Shown: in pieces, positions 30,811 to 37,522 of the stretch
How positions within the stretch are numbered: the stretch's first letter is position 1
How the letters are laid out: each line of letters opens with the position of its first letter
DNA from: Pseudochelatococcus contaminans
Lineage (GTDB): Bacteria; Pseudomonadota; Alphaproteobacteria; Rhizobiales; Beijerinckiaceae
Assembly (NCBI RefSeq): GCF_014195635.1
Contig: NZ_JACICC010000017.1
Coordinates: 1-37,522 of the forward strand
Direction of reading: 5' to 3'
Length of the DNA stretch: 37,522 nucleotides
Position numbers and translations under genes: made by a program
Notes under the pieces: model-generated
Told to the model about the DNA's origin: nothing
The model's input: the letters and a program-made list of their open reading frames with translations, nothing else
Database searches by the model: none

Positions 30811-32160
30811 TCACTCGGCGGCGGTGGCCTGTGCGAAACGGTTCGGCGGACGCCTCAGGCCGAGGTTCTCGCGCAATGTCCGGCCTTCGTATTCGGTGCG
30901 GAACAGGTTGCGCCGGCGCAGCTCGGGCAACACGAGCGCGATGAAATCGTCAAGGCTGCCGGGCAGCAGCGGCGGCATGACATTGAATCCGTCCGCGCCG
31001 TAATTGATGAAGCGCTCTTCAAGCTGATCCGCGATCTGCTCCGGTGTGCCGACAAGCTGCCAGTGCCCGCGCGCACCAGCGATCCGCAGATAAAGCTGCC
31101 GGATGGTGAGATTTTCGCGCCGCGCCAGTTCCGAAACAAGCACCTGCCGGCTCTTGCTGCCGTTGGTTTCTTCGAGCACGGGAACCGGATCGTCCGGCGA
31201 ATAGCCGCGCAGGTCGACGCCGCCCAGATGCTCGGACACCAGCGCAAGGCCGACACGCGTGTCGATCAGCGACTGCAATTCCTCGAACTTTTCCTTCGCC
31301 TCAGCCTCCGTCGCCCCTATGACCGCGTTGACGCCTGGCAGGATCTTGAGGTCTTCGGGAAGGCGGCCATACTTCGCCAGCCGCCCCTTGACGTCGGCAT
31401 AGAAGGCAACAGCTTCCTCAAGCGTCTGCTGGGCGGTGAAGATCAGCTCTGCCGTGCGCGCGGCCAGTTCCTTTCCGGGTTCCGACGACCCCGCCTGCAC
31501 CACGACCGGATGCCCCTGCGGCGACCGGGGAATGTTGAGCGGCCCCTTGACGGAAAAATGCCGGCCCTTGTGCGCTAAAGGATGCAGCTTTGCGGGATCG
31601 AAGTACTGGCCAGACTGCCTGTCGCGCAGGAAGGCGTCGTCGTCCCAGCTATCCCAGAGGCCCAGCACGACATCCGCGAACTCTTCCGCCCGTTCATAGC
31701 GGCTAGCGTGATCGATGGGTTTGTCGTGACCGAAATTATAGGCGGATTCGAGATCGCCGGATGTCACGAGGTTCCAACCGGCGCGGCCATGGCTCAGGTG
31801 ATCGAGCGACGCGAACTGACGGGCCAGATTATAGGGGTCGCTGAAACTCGTTGAGGCCGTTGCCACAAGTCCGATGCGGTCGGTCACGGTGGCCAGCGCG
31901 GACAGCAGCGTGATGGGTTCGAACTGCCGCACGCCGCTATGCGCCTTATGGCTCGCTGCTTCGGGATATTTCAGGCGCACGCTCACGCCATCGGCGAGGA
32001 AAACGGCATCGAATTTCGCAGCTTCGGCCTTTTTCGCAAAGCTGACGAGGCTTTCGACGCCCTCCCCGATATCCGATTGCTCATGCCGCCACGCGGCGAC
32101 GTGATGCCCACCTTCATGGTAAAAAGCACCAAGCTTTAAATATCCATCGCGTCTGGCCAT
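30811..32160 (-). CDS. NtaA/SnaA/SoxA-family FMN-dependent monooxygenase (LLM class)
   Basis: The product has 449 residues from the ATG at 32160; an in-frame TTG upstream is disfavoured. It is of the nitrilotriacetate / pristinamycin / dibenzothiophene-sulfone monooxygenase group. Marks: LKLGAFYHEGGHHVAAWRH, FDAVFLADGVSVRL, FEPITLLSALATVTDRIGL, ATASTSFSDPYNLARQFASL, GRAGWNLVTS, DSWDDDAF, HPVVVQAGSSEPGKELAARTAELIF, FNVMPPLLPGSLDDF. This group oxidises C-N or C-S bonds of chelators and thioethers/sulfones with FMNH2 from a partner reductase. It is paired with an SsuD-like gene 135 bp downstream, so organosulfur use is plausible. An AT-rich promoter region (32335-32372) lies about 175 bp upstream. 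Confidence 0.85.
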   Translation of the reverse strand: MARRDGYLKLGAFYHEGGHHVAAWRHEQSDIGEGVESLVSFAKKAEAAKFDAVFLADGVSVRLKYPEAASHKAHSGVRQFEPITLLSALATVTDRIGLVATASTSFSDPYNLARQFASLDHLSHGRAGWNLVTSGDLESAYNFGHDKPIDHASRYERAEEFADVVLGLWDSWDDDAFLRDRQSGQYFDPAKLHPLAHKGRHFSVKGPLNIPRSPQGHPVVVQAGSSEPGKELAARTAELIFTAQQTLEEAVAFYADVKGRLAKYGRLPEDLKILPGVNAVIGATEAEAKEKFEELQSLIDTRVGLALVSEHLGGVDLRGYSPDDPVPVLEETNGSKSRQVLVSELARRENLTIRQLYLRIAGARGHWQLVGTPEQIADQLEERFINYGADGFNVMPPLLPGSLDDFIALVLPELRRRNLFRTEYEGRTLRENLGLRRPPNRFAQATAAE

Positions 32161-32579
32161 GAAACTGGATCTCCGATTCAGCAAAAACAGGCGACATTCC
32201 CGGCAGGGCTGCGGCGGAGATAAAAGGGCCGCAAGCCTCGGTGCCGGGTACGGGCAGCGTCAGGGCACACCAAAGGCCCCGTCATCCACCCGCGTATTTC
32301 AATGCGTCGTCATACGTTCGGGGAGCCACTCGGTAATGTCAATATATAATCTATATATTTTATATAAATTATGCACTGCCGATAGCCTTGGCCGTCGCAG
32401 TGTTCCATCCGGGTTTGCCGGGCCGATTGCGGAAGTCGTCGCGGTTCGACAGCAGCACGCGAACGCCTTTGCAGCCCGCGACACCGCCTGCGCGATATGG
32501 ACATATCCATAAAGGCCGACGGTCCGGCACGACAACGGGACAATCGCCTGGCCGCGCTAAATCCGGCCCGGCATGTGGC
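32161..32579. other. Intergenic region upstream of the NtaA-like gene
   Basis: About 420 bp without a convincing gene; small overlapping minus-strand frames have no ribosome sites or recognisable content. It contains an almost pure A/T stretch at 32335-32372 with AATGTCAATA (32335-32344), the reverse complement of the TATTGACATT found before the encapsulin gene. Confidence 0.45.
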
Positions 32580-33968
32580 TTAACTCTGGAAGGCTCTTGC
32601 GTCACGTGCCGCGCTCAACTTCTGCCACAGAAGGTCGAGCGCCAACATCACCAGCAGGGACAGCCCCGTCAGCGGGAAGATGATCCCGCCAATCACAAGG
32701 ATGATAAAAAGCCCTGTGAATGCCCTGCGATCCGATGGCAGGGGCGGCACGCCGAGGCTGCCGGACGGGCGGCGTTTCCACCACATGACGGCTGCCGAGA
32801 CCGCAAGCAGCACGATGCCGATGCACGCCACCAGCAGGACAATCTGGTTCAGCGCGCCGAAGGTCTGGCCCATGTGCGTGTTGATGCCGAACTCCAGCCA
32901 GCGCCCCAGCGGGCCATATTCGGCATAGCTCATATCGAGCAGCGGCTGGCCCGTGTATTGATCGAGGTGGATCACCCGCTGCTGACTCAGGTCATTGGGA
33001 TAGACGGAGCCTGAAAAAACGCCCGTGGCCTGTCGTGGCAGCGCGATGGAATATCCCCGATGCAGTCCCATTTCCTTGAAGATCCCGGCAGCCGCGTCCA
33101 CGCCGATGGAGGACATGCCCTCACGCGGTGGCGCGGTTTCAGGAATCCGTGCCTGTTCGAGCGACCATGAGGTCTTGGCGACATGGTCGAGGTGCTCGTC
33201 GGACATGGGGACATCGACCCGCAACCCGGACGGATAACCGAAGTTGCTGCCATTGGCCCACTGGTTGACCTTGGCGCCCCACACCGAGGACCACGGCATG
33301 CCGGTTACCGACAGAAACACGATGAAGCCGCCTGCGATGATGCCGGTAACGGCATGTGTGTCGCGCCAGAAAACCCGTCGCCCGGGCGTGCCCCGCACCG
33401 ACACCACACCGCCCTTCCGCCCGCGCGGCCACCAGAGATAAATGCCGGTCAGCGTCAGCAGAATGGACCAACCGCCCACGATCTCGATCAGCATCCGGGG
33501 GTTGGGGCCGAAATACCGGAAGGAATGCAGATAACGCACGGTCCAGGCGAAGGTGCTGCGATCCGGCCTCACCTCCAGAACCTCGCCGGTATATTGGTTG
33601 ACGAAGACGGCCATCCGGCCACCGCTCTCAGGCTGGACGGTAATTTCGGTCGAGAGATTATCGGCGGCGGGATCGGTGAATTTCACCGCCGTCCCCGGCT
33701 GGGCAGCCAAAGCTGCCTCAATGATGCGGGAAGGCGCAAGCCCCTGTCCCTCGACGGGAGTAACCCGCATGAAGTCTGCATGTACGAACTGATCCACATC
33801 AGCCCGAAAGAGATAGATCGCCCCGGTAACGGCAATCGTAATCATAAAGGGCAGAACCAGAAGTCCCGCGAAGAAATGCCAGCGCCAGACAGCGCGGTAG
33901 AGATCGGAAGCCTTCGCGCGGCGCGCGGCTGCCTCCGGGAGGGTGACCCCGTTGGTTGTATCGGTCAT
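32580..33968 (-). CDS. PepSY-associated TM-helix protein (PiuB-type iron-regulated membrane protein)
   Basis: This 462-residue inner-membrane protein belongs to the PepSY_TM family, often encoded beside TonB receptors and thought to reduce or process ferric siderophores in the periplasm. Segments: first span after YRAVWRWHFFAGLLVLPFMI with the conserved WRWHF; PepSY-like periplasmic domain (VFVNQYTGEVLEV); LHSFRYFG and the span beginning MLIEIVGGWSILLTLTGIYL and ending WWPRG; the span IIAGGFIVFLSVTGMPWSS; NTHMGQTFGALNQ; and the two C-terminal spans. The His residues near the membrane edges may be heme ligands. It is downstream of a DUF2946-like gene (138-bp gap), both on the minus strand. Role inferred from family. 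Confidence 0.87.
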   Translation of the reverse strand: MTDTTNGVTLPEAAARRAKASDLYRAVWRWHFFAGLLVLPFMITIAVTGAIYLFRADVDQFVHADFMRVTPVEGQGLAPSRIIEAALAAQPGTAVKFTDPAADNLSTEITVQPESGGRMAVFVNQYTGEVLEVRPDRSTFAWTVRYLHSFRYFGPNPRMLIEIVGGWSILLTLTGIYLWWPRGRKGGVVSVRGTPGRRVFWRDTHAVTGIIAGGFIVFLSVTGMPWSSVWGAKVNQWANGSNFGYPSGLRVDVPMSDEHLDHVAKTSWSLEQARIPETAPPREGMSSIGVDAAAGIFKEMGLHRGYSIALPRQATGVFSGSVYPNDLSQQRVIHLDQYTGQPLLDMSYAEYGPLGRWLEFGINTHMGQTFGALNQIVLLVACIGIVLLAVSAAVMWWKRRPSGSLGVPPLPSDRRAFTGLFIILVIGGIIFPLTGLSLLVMLALDLLWQKLSAARDARAFQS

Positions 33969-34106
33969 GTCGATATCCGTTCTGAAGATGTCGATGAGAG
34001 CATTTGTTGACCGGACACATCGCTGGGCCGGCCGAACTTCGCTCGAAATCGAAAGACCAGCCCCAAGCCTGGTTTCAATGAAACCGGAATGCTGGCTGGA
34101 GACGCC

Positions 34107-34514
34107 TCAGAACAGAACAGGCGGGCCGGTAGCCGGCGGCAGGCCGGTGGCCGCGGCGATTTGTAAAATGGATGGACCGCGAGGCGGCGCAAGAACCGTC
34201 AGCGTCGTGTCCGGCTGCTGAACGGCCACGAGATCCGGCAGATCGAAAGCCGGGTGTGACGCCGCCCATGAACAATAGTCCGCCTTTTGGGTGGGTTCGC
34301 CGTCGCTCTCCGTGGTGTCGGCGACAGGCTCCATGGTCGCGGAATCGAACGCCATCTCAACCATGCCGTCCCCCGTGCAGATGACGAGCATGACGACACC
34401 ATTGGAAGACATCGCGGGCATGATGCCATTTGCGAGCAAAGACAGGAGTGCAAAGGGTAACAACGCTACCCAGACTCCGATCACGCGCAAATATCGCCCC
34501 GAAAACCGCCACAT
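34107..34514 (-). CDS. DUF2946-like small membrane/periplasmic protein
   Basis: The 135-residue protein has one N-terminal hydrophobic span (VIGVWVALLPFALLSLLANGI), then CTGDGMVEMAF, YCSWAASHPAF and a Pro/Gly-rich tail (ATGLPPATGPPVLF). This arrangement of a spaced cysteine pair, CSW-like motif and PPA-type tail is typical of DUF2946 proteins, which accompany iron or copper uptake receptors and PepSY proteins. It is the upstream partner of the PepSY gene here. The two cysteines could coordinate metal or form a disulfide. The identity is by pattern recognition only. Confidence 0.68.
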   Translation of the reverse strand: MWRFSGRYLRVIGVWVALLPFALLSLLANGIMPAMSSNGVVMLVICTGDGMVEMAFDSATMEPVADTTESDGEPTQKADYCSWAASHPAFDLPDLVAVQQPDTTLTVLAPPRGPSILQIAAATGLPPATGPPVLF

Positions 34515-34658
34515 ACTCTACAAATACCAGAATAAATGTATAGTAACAACGTCTTCCGCGAACTTGATCTTGCAGGGCTGTGCAAAACACCGTTCAGGCT
34601 GTCTTCGGCAGACCGGCCTCACACCATGGCACGTATGGAGCATACCCCGATGCTGCAA

Positions 34659-34811
34659 TCAGAAGCTTTTCCGCGACATGGGCGGCAAAGCCCATGTCGC
34701 CGGTCGCCAAACTCCACCGAGTGCCGCGATCGCCGCGCGATAGCTGTCCAGTTCCGCAGGCTTCACCTTCAGCGTCACGAAAAGGCGCAGGTCACAGGGT
34801 GTGCTCGACAT
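34659..34811 (-). pseudogene. Broken antibiotic-biosynthesis-monooxygenase (ABM) family gene
   Basis: From the ATG at 34811 (CAGGAG 6 bp upstream) the product starts MSSTPCDLRLFVTLKVKPAE and LDSYRAAIAALG, a clear first strand and helix of ABM/quinol-monooxygenase-like proteins. After about 31 residues it departs (GGVWRPATWALPPMSRKSF) and stops at 50 residues, half the family's ~100. A different frame downstream on the same strand reads GDMGFAAHVAEKLLIAA and YVPWCEAGLPKT, which may be the displaced tail. So a deletion plus frameshift is likely. It was probably an operon partner of the SDR gene 122 bp upstream. Confidence 0.6.
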
Positions 34812-34933
34812 TGGCATCTCCTGTGAGTTGGAAAAAGCGGGAACCCGGCAAATGCTTCCACGACGGCAGCGCCATAGCGGATGCGTCGAAGGATGACGGC
34901 GGCCCTTGAGGCCGCCGCACTTTTCATCGCATC

Positions 34934-35707
34934 TTACTTGGTGGTGTAGCCGCCATTGACGAGGATGGTCTGGCCCGTCATCCACCACCCTTCGGTGACA
35001 AGGAAGCGGATGTAGGGCACGATATCCTCGATGTCGGTCAGGCCGGTCTTCGAGACTTTCGACAGTGCCGCCGCCGTCTTGTGATATGCCTGCGCGTCTT
35101 CGGATTCCTGGCCGTAGAAGAAGGGCGTGTCCATCGGACCGGGTCCGATCGCGTTCACGGAAATGCCGCGCTCGCCAAACTCCTTCGACGCCGCGCGGGT
35201 GAAATGCTCGACCGGCGCCTTCAGCCCGGCATAACTGGCATAAAACGGCGTGAACGCGCCCAAGAGCGAAGTCACCAGCGTAACGATGGAACCGTTGTCG
35301 TTCAGGTTCCGCCCGGCTTCCTTGAGGAAAAAGAAGGCCGATTTGGCGTTGACGTCGCTCATTTCGTCATATTCTGCCTCGGAGATATCGAGGATCGGCT
35401 TTTTCAACACTTTGCCGACGGTGTTGATGGCGATGTCGGGCTTGCCGAAGGCAGAAACGGCATCGGCGAAAAGCTTTTCGACAGCACCAGCTGTGGTGAG
35501 ATCAGCCTGAAAGGCGGCCGCCTCGGCGCCAAGGGCCTTCACAGCGGCGACGGTCGCCTCCGCCTCGGCCCCGGTGGCGGCGCTGTTGTAGTGGATGGCG
35601 ATGGCTTTCGCGCCCAGTCCGGCAAAGTCGCGCGCGATCAGCCCGCCAAGGTTCTTGGCACCGCCAGCGATGATGACGGTTTTGCCGTTGATGGAACGAT
35701 CGGTCAT
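34934..35707 (-). CDS. Short-chain dehydrogenase/reductase (SDR)
   Basis: The product has 257 residues from the ATG at 35707; AAGGAGG 8 bp upstream favours it over an ATG 36 bp earlier. It has the classical SDR fold with cofactor loop TVIIAGGAKNLGGLIARDFA (a GGxxxxGG variant of TGxxxGxG), NTVGKV in place of NNAG, catalytic Ser in VTSLLGAFTPFYAS, YxxxK in YAGLKAP, and ISVNAIGPGPMDTPFF followed by the C-terminal WWMTGQTILVNGG. It is an NAD(P)-dependent oxidoreductase whose substrate is not predictable. It is divergent from a LysR-type regulator with a palindromic site between, which probably controls it. A remnant ABM gene lies just downstream. Confidence 0.88.
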   Translation of the reverse strand: MTDRSINGKTVIIAGGAKNLGGLIARDFAGLGAKAIAIHYNSAATGAEAEATVAAVKALGAEAAAFQADLTTAGAVEKLFADAVSAFGKPDIAINTVGKVLKKPILDISEAEYDEMSDVNAKSAFFFLKEAGRNLNDNGSIVTLVTSLLGAFTPFYASYAGLKAPVEHFTRAASKEFGERGISVNAIGPGPMDTPFFYGQESEDAQAYHKTAAALSKVSKTGLTDIEDIVPYIRFLVTEGWWMTGQTILVNGGYTTK

Positions 35708-35798
35708 GGATTGAGCCTCCTTGAAATGCGGCGGCCACATCATGCAGCCGCCCTTTCGGCATCAATTTATCGTCTGAATTTACATTATAAAGATCGAC

Positions 35799-35821
35799 AT
35801 TCTGGCATCATATGTCAGAAT
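35799..35821. promoter_or_regulatory. Inverted repeat between SDR and lysR (candidate LysR operator)
   Basis: ATTCTG (35799-35804) and CAGAAT (35816-35821) are perfect inverted copies separated by 11 bp, fitting the T-N11-A layout of LysR-type sites. It ends 13 bp before the lysR ATG and lies 92 bp from the SDR start, in an AT-rich divergent region. Confidence 0.55.
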
Positions 35822-35834
35822 TTAAGAACAATGG

Positions 35835-36743
35835 ATGGTGCCTGCTTTGGACCGTATCGATCTTTTCCGCACCTTTATCCGTGTCGTTGACACGGCAAGC
35901 TTCACACGCGCGGCAGACATGCTCGGCTTGCCGCGCTCGTCGGTCTCGGCGGCAGTGGCAGAGCTGGAAGGACGGGTCGGCGCGCGGCTGCTGCACCGGA
36001 CGACGCGCAAGGTGTCACCAACCCAGGACGGCCTTGCGTTCTATGAACGCTGCCTGCGGACCATCGCGGACTTTGAGGAAACCGAGAGCTTCTTTCGCCA
36101 GGGCACCAGGCCTTCGGGCAAGCTGCGCATCGACGTGCCCGGACGAATCGGTCGCCTTGTCGTCGCGCCGGCTCTGCCGGCCTTCCTCGACGCCTATCCC
36201 GAGATCGATGTCACCCTTGGTGCGACCGACCGGGCCGTGGATCTCGTTGGAGAGAGCGTCGACTGTGTGCTGCGTGTCGGCCCCCTGAACGATTCAGGGC
36301 TGATCGCGCGCAATATCGGCAGTCTGCCGCTCGTCAACGTCGCCAGTCCCGGCTATGTCGCCCGGCACGGCACGCCGCGTTGCCCCGACGAATTGAGCGA
36401 TCATTGGGTGGTGAACTACGCTTCGCCCTCGACCGGCAGGGTCGAGCCCTGGGAGTGGATGGACGGAGACGTGCTGCGAACCCTGCCGATGCGCAGCCGC
36501 GTGACGGTCAACAGCGCCGAGGCTTATGTCGCCTGTTGCCTTGCTGGCCTCGGACTCATCCAGATCCCCGTCTATGACGTGCGCCGTCACCTGAACACGG
36601 GCGAACTGGTCGAGGTGATGCCGGATCACCGCGCCGAACCCCTGCCGATGACGCTGCTCTACCCGCACCGCCAACACCTCACGCGGCGAGTTCAGGTGTT
36701 CAGCGATTGGCTGGAAGATCTGTTGCACCGTGAAGTTCTGTAA
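35835..36743 (+). CDS. LysR family transcriptional regulator
   Basis: The 302-residue protein has an N-terminal winged helix (LDRIDLFRTFIRVVDTASFT, RAADMLGLPRSSVSAAVAEL, GARLLHRTTRKVSPTQDGLAFYER) and a substrate-binding domain (GKLRIDVPGRIGRLVVAPAL, VDCVLRVGPLNDSGLIARNI, NSAEAYVACCLAGLGLIQIP). The R-T-T-R and DCVLRVGPL motifs put it in the large group that regulates neighbouring SDR or oxidoreductase genes. Start ATG at 35835 with reasonable upstream sequence; another ATG at 35831 is out of frame. It is divergent from the SDR gene over a 127-bp region with a LysR-like dyad, so the SDR and the former ABM gene are the likely targets. Confidence 0.9.
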   Translation: MVPALDRIDLFRTFIRVVDTASFTRAADMLGLPRSSVSAAVAELEGRVGARLLHRTTRKVSPTQDGLAFYERCLRTIADFEETESFFRQGTRPSGKLRIDVPGRIGRLVVAPALPAFLDAYPEIDVTLGATDRAVDLVGESVDCVLRVGPLNDSGLIARNIGSLPLVNVASPGYVARHGTPRCPDELSDHWVVNYASPSTGRVEPWEWMDGDVLRTLPMRSRVTVNSAEAYVACCLAGLGLIQIPVYDVRRHLNTGELVEVMPDHRAEPLPMTLLYPHRQHLTRRVQVFSDWLEDLLHREVL

Positions 36744-36822
36744 AAGCGCTCGAACCAGTTCGAGGTTCGATTGGCTCTCTGCGGCACGGTAAGTGTCATC
36801 ATCATCTATAATGAGCCGCCCT

Positions 36823-37150
36823 ATGACTTCGCTGGAATTGGCGGTGCTTCTTGCCCTCGCGACCGTATAAGGTGGATCGTTCCTCTTCAACAGCATTGCG
36901 GGGAACGTATGCCGTGCGACCGGCGTGTTTGGGCGGCTTTCTTTGGAATGGGCTTATTGAATAACGCCATCCCGTTCTCATTGATCGTCTGGGATCAACA
37001 GCATATCGCCCCAGGCGTGGCGTCGATCTTGAGCGCCTCGACACCGCTTTTCACCGTGGTCCTTGCCCATCTATTGACCAGCGACGAATGCATGACGGAC
37101 GGCAAGTTTGCCAGGGTGCTTATCGGTTTCGTAGGGGTGGCCATTTCGGA
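36823..37150 (+). pseudogene. EamA/DMT-superfamily transporter pseudogene
   Basis: An ATG at 36823 starts MTSLELAVLLALATV, then a TAA at 36868-36870 stands where the family has tryptophan, and GGSFLFNSIA follows in the same frame. The homology then resumes in another frame from about 36909 (MPCDRRVWAAFFGMGLLNNA, IPFSLIVWDQQHIAPGVASI, TPLFTVVLAHLLTSDE), ending at VLIGFVGVAI near 37140. So there is one nonsense codon, one frame-changing deletion of the second and third helices, and loss of the whole C-terminal half, replaced by foreign sequence from about 37145. It cannot encode a working transporter. Confidence 0.85.
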
Positions 37151-37414
37151 AGCCGAAAGCACCACGGCTCGGCGCTTCGGCTCAAAGCCGGCTTCCCAGG
37201 GCGCGGGCCGCTTCGACAGTTCGACCATCTCCGGGACGGGCGCGGCCGGTGCGGCCAGAACCTCCATGAATTTCGCGACCCCTTCTGGACTCAGCAGATT
37301 CTCCATCAGCTCGTCCTCGGCCGCGCGCACGGCGGCGCGATCGATCATCGCGACGTCCGCCTCGTGCAGTCGCATCGAGATCGGGTATTCCTTGCGTTTC
37401 GCGATGCTGGCCAT
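37150..37414 (-). pseudogene. DUF1778 (TacA-like) antitoxin remnant with internal deletion
   Basis: From an ATG at 37414 the product reads MASIAKRKEYPISMRL, ADVAMIDRAA, VRAAEDELMENLLSPEG, AAPAAPVPEMVELSKRPAPWE. This is a DUF1778 ribbon-helix-helix antitoxin missing about 15 residues between IDRAA and VRAAED (the helix region RGRSRTDFVREAA in relatives, flanked by repeated AA codons) and a few more before SPEG. The frame runs on into the transporter scar to a stop at 36995. No GNAT toxin partner is present. An IS5-type element sits directly upstream (boundary near 37431). Confidence 0.72.
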
Positions 37415-37430
37415 GCGACCCTTTATCCTA

Positions 37431-37522
37431 GGCTCAGGACTCATTGATTGAGATAGAATGTTACGGCTGCTGCGATGCATATGGCCGAAAAGAAGGTGTG
37501 GGCGCATCGGTCGTATCGTGTT
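37431..37522 (-). mobile_element. IS5-family (IS427-like) insertion sequence end, cut by window edge
   Basis: The element end is inferred at about 37431: CTAG at 37428-37431 fits the YTAR target of this group and GCTCAGGACTCATTGA follows as terminal sequence, immediately before the transposase stop codon. The rest lies beyond the window. Confidence 0.6.
37441..37522 (-). CDS. IS5-family transposase, C-terminal end
   Basis: In the minus-strand frame the last residues read TRYDRCAHTFFSAICIAAAV then TFYLNQ and stop (TGA at 37443-37441). The RYDR-x-AHTFFSAICIAA ending is the conserved tail of IS5/IS427-group DDE transposases. The 5' part lies outside the window. I chose this frame over a longer overlapping one because only it gives the family ending. 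Confidence 0.8.
   Translation of the reverse strand, partial: TRYDRCAHTFFSAICIAAAVTFYLNQ

Noticed and set aside
30742-31578. 278-codon plus-strand frame opposite the NtaA-like gene
   Set aside because: Translation lacks any motif; opposite strand carries the LLM family signatures.
37432-37507. Longer minus-strand frame continuing upstream of the antitoxin start to 37507
   Set aside because: The upstream codons lie within the IS end, where another frame gives the transposase tail AHTFFSAICIAA; the antitoxin more likely starts at 37414.
1-37522. tRNA, rRNA or riboswitch genes
   Set aside because: I saw no cloverleaf with CCA-type acceptor and T-loop consensus, no rRNA segments and no recognisable riboswitch core on reading both strands; a covariance search could still find small RNAs.

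Overview
The window is GC-rich, with dense genes and AT-rich promoter islands. It looks like an alphaproteobacterium, most likely Hyphomicrobiales of the Brucella/Ochrobactrum/Rhizobium kind. The grounds are family-level protein resemblance, a GCGTTTTC...GAAAACGC interspersed repeat typical of that order (20116-20159), an IS5-type transposase end and a MocR-controlled GABA locus. I ran no database search; identifications rest on recognised motifs.

Layout. 1-2192: the end of a D-glutamate catabolic operon (dgcN 3' end, dgcA, D-amino-acid aminotransferase). 2588-5819: a two-gene encapsulin nanocompartment, namely an HK97-fold shell with an inserted cyclic-nucleotide-binding-like domain and a cysteine desulfurase carrying a ~205-residue disordered N-terminal extension; a strong terminator closes it. 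5970-6410: a small unknown gene. 6611-8908: an unusual operon of a MmgE/PrpD-family protein and a ComA-like phosphosulfolactate synthase. 8993-10877: a histidine-kinase remnant, a perfect 22-bp-arm palindrome, a TetR regulator and an orphan antidote. 11010-13370: a FepA-type ferric-siderophore receptor, followed by a DsbA/FrnE remnant. 14165-19997: GABA catabolism, with a MocR/GabR regulator divergent from gabT-gabP-gabD. 20188-21249: nitronate monooxygenase. 21597-29396: one 2599-residue repeat protein. 29611-32160: two LLM flavin monooxygenases (SsuD-like and NtaA/SoxA-like). 32580-34514: a PepSY membrane protein and a DUF2946-like protein. 34659-36743: a broken ABM monooxygenase, an SDR and a divergent LysR regulator. 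36823-37522: a scar made of a DMT-transporter pseudogene, a deleted DUF1778 antitoxin and the 3' end of an IS5-family transposase.

How the genes fit together. Most modules are catabolic or scavenging: D-amino acids, GABA, nitronates, sulfonate-type sulfur compounds and iron. Sulfur recurs in the cysteine-desulfurase compartment, the ComA-like enzyme and the LLM oxygenases, but they lie in separate transcription units, so a shared pathway is inference only. At least five broken genes and one orphan antitoxin mark this as a rearranged accessory region.

The items most worth following up are the encapsulin pair (CNB-type shell with desulfurase cargo), the PrpD-ComA operon, and the giant protein built from RCC1-like, SwmB-like, cadherin-like and NPDVAAAG-type repeats.
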